Positions 1 to 7,939 of a stretch of 21,467 nt of DNA are shown piece after piece (position 1 is the stretch's first letter; every line of letters starts with the position of its first letter). Source of the stretch: Pavlovales sp. CCMP2436 (taxonomy: Eukaryota > Haptophyta > Pavlovophyceae > Pavlovales); assembly GCA_026770615.1 (NCBI GenBank), contig MU631890.1, positions 35,763-57,229 of the forward strand, read 5' to 3'. Under the pieces are notes generated by a model that saw nothing but the letters and a program-made list of their open reading frames with translations, was not told where the DNA came from and made no database searches. The position numbers and the translations under genes are program-made.

Positions 1-130
1 CCCGGGCACACTACCGGAGATCCATCGGCACGCGCGGTGACGCCCAAGCCAGCGCAGCCGACTAAGGCACGCAGCAGGCAATGGGCGACGCAGCGCTCAG
101 ACCAGCACAACATTTAGAACAGTCAGACGC
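1..130 (+). repeat. Dispersed repeat family F, copy 1
   Basis: The stretch around 85-135 (CAGGCAATGGGCGACG, AGCGCTCAGACCAGCA, CAGACGCCAGC) recurs with substitutions at about 6950-7015 in the same orientation. No open frame is shared between the copies, so this reads as a diverged non-coding repeat. Its left limit may lie outside the window. Confidence 0.55.
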
Positions 131-175
131 CAGCTTGAATCCCTAACATAAATATATACATGAATGGTAAAATAA

Positions 176-1000
176 ATGCAGTTGCGAACCGGACAGTTAG
201 TTACTATAATCGAGCCTCATCGCGGCCTGCGCGAGCCGGGCCATGCCGGGCCCTCCCCAGAGGACACACGTCTGCGGCCAGCGGCCGGGCGGCGCCGTAG
301 CCGCCAGGGGGGGAGGGGGGGGGGGGCAGGCGCCGCGCCCCGGCCACACCCGGGGGGACCTTTTCGCCGCCGACAAGGCCGGTCGGCGCGACGCCCCAAA
401 AAACCTCCACCGCGTATCCCCTGAGGACGGCCGTGAATGGTAAAATAAACGGCCGTCGCGAAGCCCAACACGAGCGCCCGCCGGCGCTTGACCGAGGCCG
501 TCCCTGGCAGCCATGTGCTCGACCGCGACGCACGCGCCAGCCGCGTCAACGTTCTCGGGCACCATGAAATAAGTCGGCCCCGCCAAACCACGCCGTCGGC
601 GGGCACCTCTGCGCACGTGGTGGATGCGCGTGGGCGCGGGTGCGTATGGCGCGTGGGCGATCGCGGTCAGTGGGGGCGTTAATTTCCGCAACTGCCGGCC
701 CGCTCGCCGCAGCACGCGCCCTGTGCGCTACATGCGCACGTCAGCGTGTGGCGCAGATGGGCAGGCTCGCGCTGGATCGCGTTTGCGCCGTGCTACAAGG
801 TACCGCGGCAGCCCGAGGCGGGCGGCAAGCAGCGCGGCGCGCGGGGACGCGGCACATGCGCCGGCCACGTGCGAGCAGGCGGGGGTAGGTCGCGCGTTTT
901 TGGAACGTACATTGGCTCCGCTAAGCGCGCAGGTCGGCCTTTCTGGGCGTCCGGGGAGGGATCACCATGCGCATTTTTCTTATATTTTGCCGCGCTTAGA
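176..1000. other. GC-rich stretch with no recognised gene
   Basis: This stretch is strongly GC-rich and so is open in several frames on both strands, which makes open frames weak evidence here. The most protein-like part is on the minus strand at about 460-580, where a segment reads like an ordinary globular protein (GPTYFMVPENVDAAGACVAV). It could be an exon of an unrecognised gene. The motif GAATGGTAAAATAAA occurs twice, near 162 and 434, each containing AATAAA on the plus strand, which suggests a local duplication. No domain is recognised and no function is proposed. Confidence 0.25.
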
Positions 1001-1007
1001 ACCCCAC

Positions 1008-1112
1008 AATAGCTAAAACAAGCTAAAATAGCTAAACCACCTGCTAAAACAGCTAATCCACCTGCTGAAATAGCTACAGCACCTGCACTCTTGCATAAAG
1101 TAGGTCCAAATT
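1008..1112 (-). repeat. 21-bp tandem repeat encoding a hydrophobic heptad repeat
   Basis: Three adjacent 21-bp units occur, of the form AAAATAGCTAAACCACCTGCT with substitutions, plus shorter partial units to the left. Read on the minus strand they give a 7-residue repeat (AGAVAIS, AGGLAVL, AGGLAIL) after the start MEFGPTLCKS. Together this would be a hydrophobic, glycine-rich membrane-like segment. Codons here are A/T-ending, unlike the GC-rich genes elsewhere in the window. The open frame (793-1116) runs on into GC-rich sequence without similarity to anything I recognise. It may be a remnant of a membrane protein gene of different base composition, or a chance open minisatellite. Confidence 0.4.
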
Positions 1113-1159
1113 CCAAATCGAGCTGAATTTTAGTGTAATATGGCTTTTGGTCTTTTTTG

Positions 1160-1268
1160 AACTGACTAAACTGGTTTGGTTTTTACATACGGTAATTTTT
1201 AAACTGAGTGTTTACAAACTGGATTGTTTATTTTTGAACTGAGTGTTTCCAAACTGGTTTTGGTTTCC
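1160..1268. repeat. Short degenerate tandem repeat with AAACTGG core
   Basis: The phrases GAACTGAGTGTTT and AAACTGGTTT recur three or four times with changed spacing (TTTGAACTGACTAAACTGG, AAACTGAGTGTTTACAAACT, GAACTGAGTGTTTCCAAACT). Related GTAAACTGGATTTTATTTAT occurs near 20416. No coding potential is seen. Confidence 0.45.
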
Positions 1269-1269
1269 T

Positions 1270-2366
1270 ACCTATTGAGCCATGCATTTGCACAAATCGT
1301 TTTTGAGGATCTGATAATGAAGTTCTGCACCTGGCAAGGACTCCCGCGTGCAAAACCTCAATAGAGTAATGATACATACATTGTTTATACCGGCGCCGCC
1401 GCCGCCGCGCGCCGACAAATAACCGGGTGCGAGCTGGGTACCAGAGAAAACGAAGTTTTCATAGGTTCACCAGGATATATAACTTATAATAAGCACATCG
1501 TCACCCCCGGCGCTGATTCAATCTCGACTCATTTTATACGTAGATTGGACGCCGTGCTTACGGCGTGCCTCATCATTCTGCGCTAGAAAAGCTGTTCAAC
1601 TAGCTATATAATTTAGGACTCAGTTAGTGTCGACATACAGCTGCGTATATATATTTCAAATAACTAGTATAACCAAATAAAATAGATAACTAAACTTATA
1701 ACCTTATTTTAAAAAGGTTCGTTAGTAAATGACAGAGCCACAGAGCGTTGACCAACTTGACGTATATTTTGACGGTTGGCACTTGGCTGCACATAAGTGG
1801 CCGCGCGGGTTGGCAACCGTGGCTGGCGCGAGGCTGAACGACGGCGGGCAGTGCAGTGCGAGCTTGTCGGCGAGGTAGTCCGCCTGGGCGTATAATTTTC
1901 ATAATAATAATAATGATAATGATAAGAATAATAATGGTATTCAGCGAGTAGTGCGCCTGGGCGTAGAATGTAAGAATGATTAGCGCGCGGCTCAGCATGT
2001 TTCAACAGGTGATCCGTGGAGAGAAAGGGGAGGACGCGAGGGCCGCTAGAGCGGACAGAGCAGACTGTGGGATGTGCAGCTATTGGGCAGTAGCACATAC
2101 GTGTAAAGGTTCGAGCTCTCCAGGTAGAGGGGGGCGGGCTGGGTAATCATCGTGAAGCAATCGGCGTGCACGTAGGGTGTCATGCCGTACGTCCTCCCGT
2201 AGGCACAGAAAGCCTACACAAGGTAGAGGGCAGGTTTACCCGGATGGGTAGGAGACGGGTAACGATAGCACGGAGGGCGTCGAGTCGTATGCTTAGACCA
2301 ACTGGTAGGTTTGTTACGACACACATGGCTGGGGTAGGGTAGGAGTGAAGGCCTGGGACCTACGGT
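1270..2366. other. Intergenic DNA without a recognisable gene
   Basis: This stretch is mixed-composition DNA. It contains a short GCCGCC run near 1393, AT-rich sequence at 1590-1720, and an AAT/ATG microsatellite at about 1901-1935 flanked by the direct repeat GCCTGGGCGTA (near 1885 and 1954). Minus-strand open frames crossing it translate the microsatellite as runs of I or Y/H and look accidental. No RNA gene was recognised. Confidence 0.5.
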
Positions 2367-2557
2367 CTAGGGAGCTAGGGCTAGGGCTCGCGTCCGCACT
2401 GTTGGCTTGGAGGCTAGGGCAGGGCTAGGGCTAGGGCTAGGCTAGGGCTAGGCTAGGGCTAGGGCTAGGGCGAGGGCGAGGGGGAGGCTAGGACTGGGGC
2501 TAGGACTAGGGCGAGGGTGAGGGCGAGGACGAGGGCTAGGGCTAGGTTCGAGGCTAG
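2367..2557 (+). repeat. Interstitial telomere-like CTAGGG array, G-rich strand on plus
   Basis: Many copies of CTAGGG and variants (GCTAGGG, GGCTAGG, GCGAGGG) run through the segment, most regularly at 2410-2475 and more degenerate on both sides. This resembles short G-rich telomeric repeats (compare TTAGGG and TTTAGGG) but with C at the first position. An inverted counterpart, CCCTAG, lies at 17634-17710. Whether CTAGGG is this organism's telomere unit cannot be decided from the window. Confidence 0.7.
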
Positions 2558-2740
2558 CTTACCGTCCCGCCGTCCGCTGAAGTCGCCATCTTCATCACGT
2601 ATGCCTGAGGGCGGGATCGGTTCCGAAGCACTTGGCCATGGCTGCGTTGAAGCCGGCGGTGCAGGTGCCCTGTGGGATTCGCACAGGCAGGTTGGTCACA
2701 GAGGTCGGCCACGCAGGTCAGACACGGGTGGCTCCGCGCG

Positions 2741-2867
2741 GGCGGTGGTTGGCCGCGTCATGGGCGCACGACATGGTGCGGCCACGTAAGTCAGATACGA
2801 TGTCTGGCCGCATCATGGGCATGGGCGGTGGTTGGCCGCGTCATGGGCGCACGACATGGGGCGGCCC
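2741..2867 (+). repeat. Direct repeat, 83-bp period
   Basis: A segment of about 44 bp beginning GGCGGTGGTTGGCCGCGTCA and ending near ACGACATGG(T/G)GCGGCC occurs at 2741 and again at 2824 with one difference. Part of the intervening sequence repeats a weaker version. Both copies lie in a GC-rich area just right of the telomere-like array. Confidence 0.7.
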
Positions 2868-2923
2868 GACGGCGAGAGGTTGGGCGAGGAGGAGCTGAGC
2901 ATGACGTTGGTGTGGACTTCGGT

Positions 2924-3112
2924 TAGGACGGAACTTAGGCGGGTAGAGGCCCTGGGAGTCGAATAAGGTTATAAATGCGATAATTTACATACTAAGAGTT
3001 GAAGTTCTGCAAGCAGGCCGGCGCTCCGCCGCTTGCAGAACTCTTAGCCCTGTGTAAATTCTCACGCATGCAGAACCTTATTCTGCTCCCAGGGCCTCGG
3101 GTAGGACGGAAC
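2924..3112. mobile_element. Foldback (hairpin) element flanked by an 11-bp direct repeat
   Basis: The inner part, 2946-3098, is a long imperfect palindrome. GAGGCCCTGGGAG at 2946-2958 pairs with CTCCCAGGGCCTC at 3086-3098. Further inward, AATAAGGTT, AATTTACA, CTAAGAGTT and GTTCTGCAAGC each find their complement in order on the other arm. The element is flanked by the identical 11-mer TAGGACGGAAC at 2924-2934 and 3102-3112, which is what a target-site duplication would look like. There is no coding capacity, so this is a non-autonomous foldback or MITE-like element. The TSD reading is inference. Confidence 0.65.
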
Positions 3113-3189
3113 CGAAGAAAAGTACTTGAGCGGGTTTAAGCGCGTGACGACTTGATTATCCAACAAGCGCTTTTGCCATGCGGCGACCT

Positions 3190-3665
3190 ACCAAACTCAG
3201 AGCTCGTAATCACCGTGAGTCCACTCAGCCCAGCAACTGACAAGTGAGTAGGAGTTCATTATGTGAGTTATTTCACAACTCCCACTCCCAACCACAATCC
3301 GCCAGTGACCCGTGAGTGAAAGTTAAAACTCACAGCAACTTTAAATAGTTCTCACTCATAGCAACTCCCACCTACGCTAATGAGTGCTTGTGAGTTGACA
3401 CCAACTGACGCCGACTGACTACGTTTTAAAGCTTGCATATTACTTTATGTTGTGAGTACGAGCTGCTGATCTCGTTGGTCGCTTAGTTTTTGACCAATGT
3501 TTGAATTTAGGCGGCCCATGAGTTTACTCACAGGCTCTGTGAGTTAACTCACCAACTCGCATTCGCATTCGCACTTACCAACTCTGGAAATTGCTGAACT
3601 TCCACTTACACGCACTCACAGGCAATCACAAGCCTCCATTGCGTGGCCACTCCCGCTCCTACTCA
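3190..3665. repeat. Cluster of GTGAGT / ACTCAC motifs in both orientations
   Basis: About fifteen occurrences of GTGAGT, GAGTT, ACTCAC or CAACTC are spread over this stretch, far denser than elsewhere in the window. They include a perfect 14-bp palindrome, GTGAGTTAACTCAC, at 3539-3552. No long open frame is present. It looks like a decayed array of short inverted repeats. Confidence 0.5.
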
Positions 3666-3792
3666 CTGCTTAAATATCGTGAGGTACGGGCTCTGACTAA
3701 ACTTGCCTGGTGCTAAAACGTTACCATTTTTGATTTTTGCCATCCCGCGACCTAAAACTTGTTATTAGCATTACTATAATAATACATACGTG

Positions 3793-3941
3793 CATAATAA
3801 AATAACAACAACAACAACAATAACAACAGTAAGATATATTCACACACACATACGCGCACACACTTACATGCATTTTTTTTTTATAATATATATTTTATAT
3901 TTATGCGCGCGCGCGTGTGTGTGTGTGTGTGTGTGTGTGTT
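3793..3941. repeat. Microsatellite cluster (AAC)n, (CA)n, T-run, (GC)n(GT)n
   Basis: In order there are an AAC/AAT run at about 3793-3828, a CACACACA-type run at 3841-3865, a short T run and TATA-rich stretch near 3874-3905, and a GCGCGC run passing into about sixteen GT units ending near 3941. No gene is associated. Confidence 0.85.
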
Positions 3942-3984
3942 TGTGTACAATGTAGACTGTAGTTGAATTGCGATGAGCAGCTGG

Positions 3985-4088
3985 GCGCGGCCGCAGCCTG
4001 TTTTCAAACTAAATTATTGGCGACCCCGGATGCCCTCCGGGGGCCGCCAATAATTGATGTTTGAAAACTGCCTGAACGCGTCCGCGGC
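3985..4088. repeat. Imperfect hairpin with GC-rich tip
   Basis: The left arm (CGCGGCCGCAG, GTTTTCAAAC, AATTATTGGCG, CCCCGGA) is answered in reverse order by the right arm (TCCGGGG, CGCCAATAATT, GTTTGAAAAC, CGTCCGCGGCG), with a very short loop around ATGCCC near 4030. This gives a stem of roughly 45 bp with small bulges and looks like another foldback element. No flanking direct repeat was identified. Confidence 0.6.
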
Positions 4089-4193
4089 GCGGCACTCTGC
4101 TAGAGCCAGGCGCCGGTGCACAGCGAACTCCCCTTCAGCAAGGGGGGTTCGATTTTACTTATATTTGTTTTCTTCTTATTTTATTAGTGTGAA

Positions 4194-4432
4194 CTTGAAG
4201 ATATCCTTAGACACAAAATTTGACGGGTAACAACTTCAGTATTGCGGTTTGACACCTGATTCTAACAGAAAGTACATGAAAATGGCCTCCAAAGTGAGGG
4301 TGGTATTTTCAGCATATGAGTCACATATGGCCCCTCGCTTTGGAGGTCATTTTCTTGTGTTTCCTCTTAGAATCAGTTGTCAATTACCAAAGTTGCTCCC
4401 CGTCAAATTTTGCATCTAGCGGCATCTTCAAG
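4194..4432. mobile_element. Palindromic element, family P, copy 1
   Basis: The whole segment folds on itself. CTTGAAGAT at the left end pairs with ATCTTCAAG at the right. Inward, AAATTTGACGGG pairs with CCCGTCAAATTT, then ACCTGATTCTAA with TTAGAATCAG, and ATGGCCTCCAAAG with CTTTGGAGGTCAT. A related copy lies at 7940-8178. There is no protein of its own: short open frames here translate the stems. Confidence 0.65.
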
Positions 4433-4717
4433 GTTCGATATGGGGGATAATTTGGCACAAAACCTCGGCCGGTTCAGCTTTTCATTGTGCACCGAGAGCT
4501 GGCTCCAGCAGTGGCGCCGAGCTCGATGGAGGTGATCGGCCAGTGGGCCCAGCAGCCTGTTATTCTTTTTCATATTCAAAAAGTGGCCCCCAGGCGCCGC
4601 CAAAAACTTATTTTTGAAAAAGGTTGAGAGGCCTAGCAGCGCACGGGATGATGCCATTGACGGGCTTCGGACTATAGTACGTGTAAAATTTCTAGTTAAA
4701 CTACCGTCCCCGGATTG

Positions 4718-4790
4718 CCACCCCTGGACCCAAGGGTCGAGGAACATTTGGATCAAGAGACACTTTTCCGAGCACAGATATAGTTGACGT
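4718..4790 (-). repeat. Dispersed repeat family D, diverged copy
   Basis: TGGACCCAAGGGTCGAGGAAC...GGATCAAGAGACACTTTTCCGAGCAC resembles, in the same orientation, the copy at 18019-18096 (GGACCCGAGCGTTGAG, CGGATCAAGGGACC, GCAGAGCAC). It is therefore inverted relative to the copy at 17364-17446. Confidence 0.45.
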
Positions 4791-4852
4791 GGTAACGCAG
4801 GTGGCTCCTAGAAAATAAATAATAAAAATTATACTTCGGCCGGCACATGGGG

Positions 4853-5125
4853 CCACTGACTCGTGCCAATTAGTACCTCCTGAAATTTGCCTATTCAATA
4901 GAAATGTTTTTGTAGTTAAAATATTCATTTAATTTGTAATAATTTATTAGTTATTGAGGAGGTTCTGATGGGGTGAGGAATTTATTTTGCTTCTTGAGAC
5001 CCTACCCCCCAAGGCTCAGCTCCGGAGAACGAAGTAGAGACAAATGGCGACAGCGTGTACCCTGCCTAGTGAATAGGTTTGAATAGGATCCGTCTCAGGG
5101 GTCTAGCCGTTAAGTGGCTTAGAAA
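4853..5125 (+). repeat. Dispersed repeat family A, copy 1
   Basis: This stretch aligns collinearly with 14060-14300: ACTGACTCGTGCC, TTTGCCTATTCAATAG, TCTTGAGACCCTACCC, AAGGCTCAGCTC, ACAAATGGCGACAGC and GGATCCGTCTCAGGGGTCTA all recur in order. The inner TGCCTATTCAATA and CCTAGTGAATAGG form a small inverted repeat. A partial third copy lies inverted at 13656-13700. There is no coding capacity, and it is probably an old transposon remnant or MITE. Confidence 0.7.
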
Positions 5126-5304
5126 CTGAGGGGGGAGGTCTCCGGGGCCCAGTGCTTCTAAGATACACTGGGGGAAGTACAGCCACTTACTTCAGTCTAG
5201 AAGTCTAGAGGAAATTTGGATTCTAGAGAGGGGGGGGAGGGGGCACCTTGACATGTCACATACATGTCACATTGACACTTTGCATCTATTTCCTCTAAAA
5301 GTAT

Positions 5305-5460
5305 TTATTCTACTCCCCCGCGCATAACGTTGGTACCCTTGGGCACACACTACATATGAAGGCCTTCCCGGTGTCCCCGCAGGCTGAATTGTTATGGCCC
5401 AATCGCCAAGCCCCTGGAGCACATTTGGCTAACTGACAAGTACCCACTCAGAAGTGTTGA
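5305..5460 (+). repeat. Dispersed repeat family B, copy 1
   Basis: This segment is collinear with 12606-12760. Shared blocks are TACTCCCCCG, ATAACGTTGGTACC, GAAGGCCTTCCCGG and GTCCCCGCA, followed by a looser match (GGCCCA.TCGCCAA.CCC). The copies differ by about one base in six and contain no shared reading frame. Confidence 0.7.
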
Positions 5461-5700
5461 GGTACTCCTGCGGTGGCGCAGGGATCCGGAGTGAAGCGCC
5501 GTCGAGGGCTGTTGACGGGAGCTAGAGTTATCTAAGAATAAATTGATTTAGAATGAAAAGACTCAAATTTAAGCATGCATGAACACTTATCTTCCTTGTA
5601 AAGACAAGTTCCTTACTATTTAGCCGGACTGCGAATGTCCCGGACTGAGAGTCCGGGAGGATCGAGTCAGGTAAATCTGACCAGTTTTAGATAACCTTGA
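5460..5700 (+). repeat. Dispersed repeat family C, copy 1
   Basis: This segment is collinear with 6550-6785. Shared blocks are TCCTTGTAAAGACAAGTTCCTT (versus a slightly changed form), GGACTGCGA, CCCGGACT.A.AGTCCGG and GGATCGAGTCAGGTA.ATCTGAC. The copies contain a small hairpin, CCGGACTGAGAGTCCGG. They flank and enter the composite element at 5771-7842. Confidence 0.65.
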
Positions 5701-5984
5701 TAAGAATAAAAATTGAGTGCTCGCGTAAATAAATATAATTACATACATTCACAAAAATTAGTTGCATTTCAACTTTTGAGAACCCGGCCGCCTACGCCGC
5801 GGGGACTCGGACCCCAGCTGCGCCGCGCCCGGAGGCGGGGCCGATGGGTTGTGGGCAGCCATGGAGCTTGCCGGAGGTGCTCCCCGAGCGCGCCATGTCG
5901 CCTTTGAAGCATTCATGTGCGGCCGTCGCGCCCTCGTTCGCCTGGGACGGAGGGCGATCAGGCGGGTCTTCGGAGGAGAAGGAC

Positions 5985-6090
5985 ACACGGCTCGCCTATG
6001 AGGCGCGCAACGGCTCTCCGGTGCCCTAAAAGGCCTGAGGACCGGGAGAAGGCCTTCGGAGCCGTCGCGCGCCTCATAGGCGAGCCGTGT
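5985..6090. repeat. Near-perfect 32-bp inverted repeat with structured loop
   Basis: ACACGGCTCGCCTATGAGGC... at 5985-6016 is answered by its reverse complement at 6059-6090 over 32 bp with a single mismatch. The 42-base loop contains a second potential stem (CCGGT/ACCGG and AGGCC repeats). The right end copy of the composite element near 7613 preserves only part of this. Confidence 0.75.
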
Positions 6091-6119
6091 GTAAGAGTAT
6101 GCATGAACTAATAGACCGC

Positions 6120-6362
6120 AACCATAGCCTCGACCGCGACCGCACACGACCACGGCCCGCTAGCAGACCGCGACCGCTGTCTAGACCGCGGCCGCTTGCG
6201 GCCACAACCGCAGCCGAGTCCGCGACCGCTCTCGGCCGCGACCGTAGTCGAGTCCGCGACCGCTCTCGGCCGCGACCGCAGCCGAGTCCGCGTCCGCTCT
6301 CGGCCGCGACCGCAGCCGAGTCCGCGACCGCTCTTGGCCGCGACCGCAGCCAAGTCCGCGAC
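6120..6362 (+). repeat. 34-bp minisatellite, array 1
   Basis: The unit GACCGCTCTCGGCCGCGACC + GCAGCCGAGTCCGC (34 bp) is repeated about four times at 6215-6362 with few substitutions, preceded by more degenerate GACCGCGACCGC sequence from about 6120. It translates as arginine/proline-rich or alanine-rich low-complexity sequence in several frames, so the long open frames here are not evidence of a gene. A shorter array of the same unit lies at 7445-7560. Confidence 0.8.
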
Positions 6363-6507
6363 CTTATGTGGGTCTTATATGTGCTTGACCGGTCATGACC
6401 GAAGGTCCGTGTGTCCTGACCGAAGATCCGTCAGATATATATAATTTTGACGGATACTTACATTTTGACCGGTGGCTTTTTTACTGGTGACCGGTCACAT
6501 AGTAACT

Positions 6508-6530
6508 ACAGGGGGTCGCGGGCAATAAGC
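6508..6530 (+). repeat. Solo copy of the family M end sequence
   Basis: ACAGGGGGTCGCGGGCAATA matches the 24-bp end of the inverted-repeat element at 11525-11693 with two or three changes. No partner end was found nearby. Confidence 0.55.
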
Positions 6531-6549
6531 GTTGTGATACGCCTGCTTG

Positions 6550-6785
6550 CGTGCATGGTCCGGGAGGTGAGCGGCTGCGCTGCGGCAAGTCCTCGCTAGA
6601 GTGATCCAAGAATAGATTGAGAAAAGGAAACGGCTCAAGTTTAGTCATAGAAACTTTTACCTTCGTGATGAAGGCAAGTTCCTTTGCTATCTTAAGCCTG
6701 AACTCTTGCTGGACTCTTGCTGGACTGCGAGTACCCGGACTCAAAGTCCGGATTGGATCGAGTCAGGTATATCTGACACAAGAAC
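6550..6785 (+). repeat. Dispersed repeat family C, copy 2
   Basis: This is collinear with 5460-5700 (see that entry). It contains a small extra duplication, CTCTTGCTGGACTCTTGCTG, near 6703 that the other copy lacks. No coding potential is seen beyond fragmentary open frames. Confidence 0.65.
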
Positions 6786-6924
6786 GGCGGATTCGAGGCT
6801 AAAGCTGAATTCCTTAGCTGTTTCTTAGGGTCGGCGGAGCAGCAGACACAGTTTCTCAAAGCCTTCGGCGCCATTCATATTAACTAAAATTTTAGAAAGT
6901 GGGCGTGAACAAACTCACAATTAC

Positions 6925-7070
6925 GCCCGGGAGCGACTCTCGTCGCGGCTTGCATCAGGCGATGGGCGTCGTAGCGCTCAGATCAGCAATACTTCCCGGA
7001 CAGCCAGACGCCAGCGCATCCAAGGCTCCATGCCCAGGCTCCATGCCCAGGCTCCAGGATTCGTTTTTAT
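6925..7070 (+). repeat. Dispersed repeat family F, copy 2, with short tandem duplication
   Basis: GGCGATGGGCGTCGTAGCGC and CAGCCAGACGCCAGC match the first bases of the window. Immediately after, GGCTCCATGCCCA is tandemly repeated near 7023-7055. The minus-strand frame starting at 7297 (MSASKSRQGSLSRWLGRAP...) is a possible short exon just to the right, but it has no recognised domain and runs into a G-tract. Confidence 0.5.
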
Positions 7071-7121
7071 GTATACTATTGCATGAAGTAGCTCCCGAAA
7101 AGTCCATTTTTTCTTCAGCTC

Positions 7122-7162
7122 GGGGGGGGGACCCCCCGGCCCCCCCCCCCCTCCCCCCCCCG
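7122..7162. repeat. Adjacent G-tract and C-tracts
   Basis: A run of about nine G is followed by several long C runs (CCCCCC, then about fourteen and nine C). The C-runs on plus are four G-runs on minus, so hairpin or quadruplex formation is possible. Homopolymer lengths in this stretch may be unreliable. Confidence 0.7.
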
Positions 7163-7444
7163 GACCCTACCCTCAAGCGGCCTTGGACAAACGTCGACGA
7201 TCATCTGGTCAGACGCCGAGGCGCCTGCCGCAGTAGGCGTAGGCGCACGCCCGAGCCACCTGGAGAGCGAACCCTGCCTCGACTTCGAAGCTGACATCGT
7301 GCCAAAGTAACTAACTGGCGGTTTTTTGGGAGTTTTTTTTCGAATAAAATTTTGACCGATTGTAACTTGACCGAAGATCCGTCAGATCTGACTTATTTGA
7401 CCGATGGTATGAACCGAAGATTTTTGGAGAAATACTTCCACACA

Positions 7445-7560
7445 GCCGCTCTCGGCCGCGACCGCAGCCGAGTCCGCGACCGCTCTCGGCCGCGACCGCA
7501 GCCGTGTCCGCGTCCGCTCTCGGCCGCGACCGCAGCCTAGAACGCGGCCGCTCGCGACCG
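7445..7560 (+). repeat. 34-bp minisatellite, array 2
   Basis: These are about two and a half units of the array described at 6120-6362, in the same orientation even though the surrounding composite-element ends are inverted. Orientation therefore breaks the overall mirror symmetry and suggests the array was copied separately. Confidence 0.7.
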
Positions 7561-7939
7561 CGACCGCGCCAGACTGCAGGCCGCGACCGCTACCCTCGTG
7601 AAAGCTCATGCGCACGCTTAGCCGTGTGCCCTTCTCCTTTGACGACCCGGCTGATCGCACCCCGTCCCAGGCGAACGAGGGCGCGATGGCCGCACCTGCG
7701 CGCCTCATAGTCGATACGGCGCGCTCGGGGAGCACCCCCAGCAAGCATCAGGCCCGCTCACAACCCAGTGGTACCACTTCCGGGCGTGGCGCGGCTGGGA
7801 TCCGAGTCCCTGCGGCGTAGACGGCCGGGTTCTCAAAAGTTTTTAAATTCACCATTTTTTGTATGCGAATAAAAAACAAAGAATGGCTAGGATCGGGAAT
7901 ATTTGTAGTGAGTGTTTGTGTCAATAATAGCTTTGAAAA

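Larger units (their letters stand above)
5771..7842. mobile_element. Composite unit with ~230-bp inverted ends
   Basis: The left end, from AACTTTTGAGAACCCGGCCG at 5771 to about 5995, reappears inverted at about 7613-7842 (ending CGGCCGGGTTCTCAAAAGTT). The match covers blocks such as GGAGGTGCTCCCCGAGCGCGCC, GCGCCCTCGTTCGCCTGGGA and GGAGAAGG.CACACGGCT, with interspersed substitutions and small indels. Between the ends lie a 34-bp minisatellite on both sides in the same orientation, two copies of a CCGAAGATCCGTCAGAT block (near 6419 and 7371), a family C repeat and a family F repeat. No transposase or other convincing protein is present. It could be a large non-autonomous foldback transposon or an inverted segmental duplication. 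No target duplication was found at the outer borders. Confidence 0.6.

Noticed and set aside
1696..2098. Minus frames of 100 and 129 residues
   Set aside because: A central run of I or Y/H comes from the AAT/ATG microsatellite; the rest has no recognisable pattern.
2517..2926. Plus frames of 84-90 residues next to the CTAGGG array
   Set aside because: They translate the array (RARTRARAR) and the 83-bp direct repeat; no protein-like conservation.
4110..4160. tRNA gene suggested by GGTTCGATTTT
   Set aside because: The T-loop-like word has no matching acceptor, D or anticodon stems upstream.
4403..4928. Minus frames of 117 and 75 residues
   Set aside because: They cross family P and family D repeat sequence and show no domain; no sign of splice-linked coding context.
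6087..6398. Open frames rich in Arg/Pro (103 residues plus, 81-82 residues in other frames)
   Set aside because: They translate the 34-bp minisatellite, are open in several frames at once, and have no domain.
7115..7297. Minus-strand 60-residue frame MSASKSRQGSLSRW...
   Set aside because: Possible short exon before a G-tract, but no domain, no partner exon and repeat-rich surroundings; mentioned only within the neighbouring repeat entry.
6120..7560. CRISPR array
   Set aside because: The units are contiguous without unique spacers, and the setting is eukaryotic.
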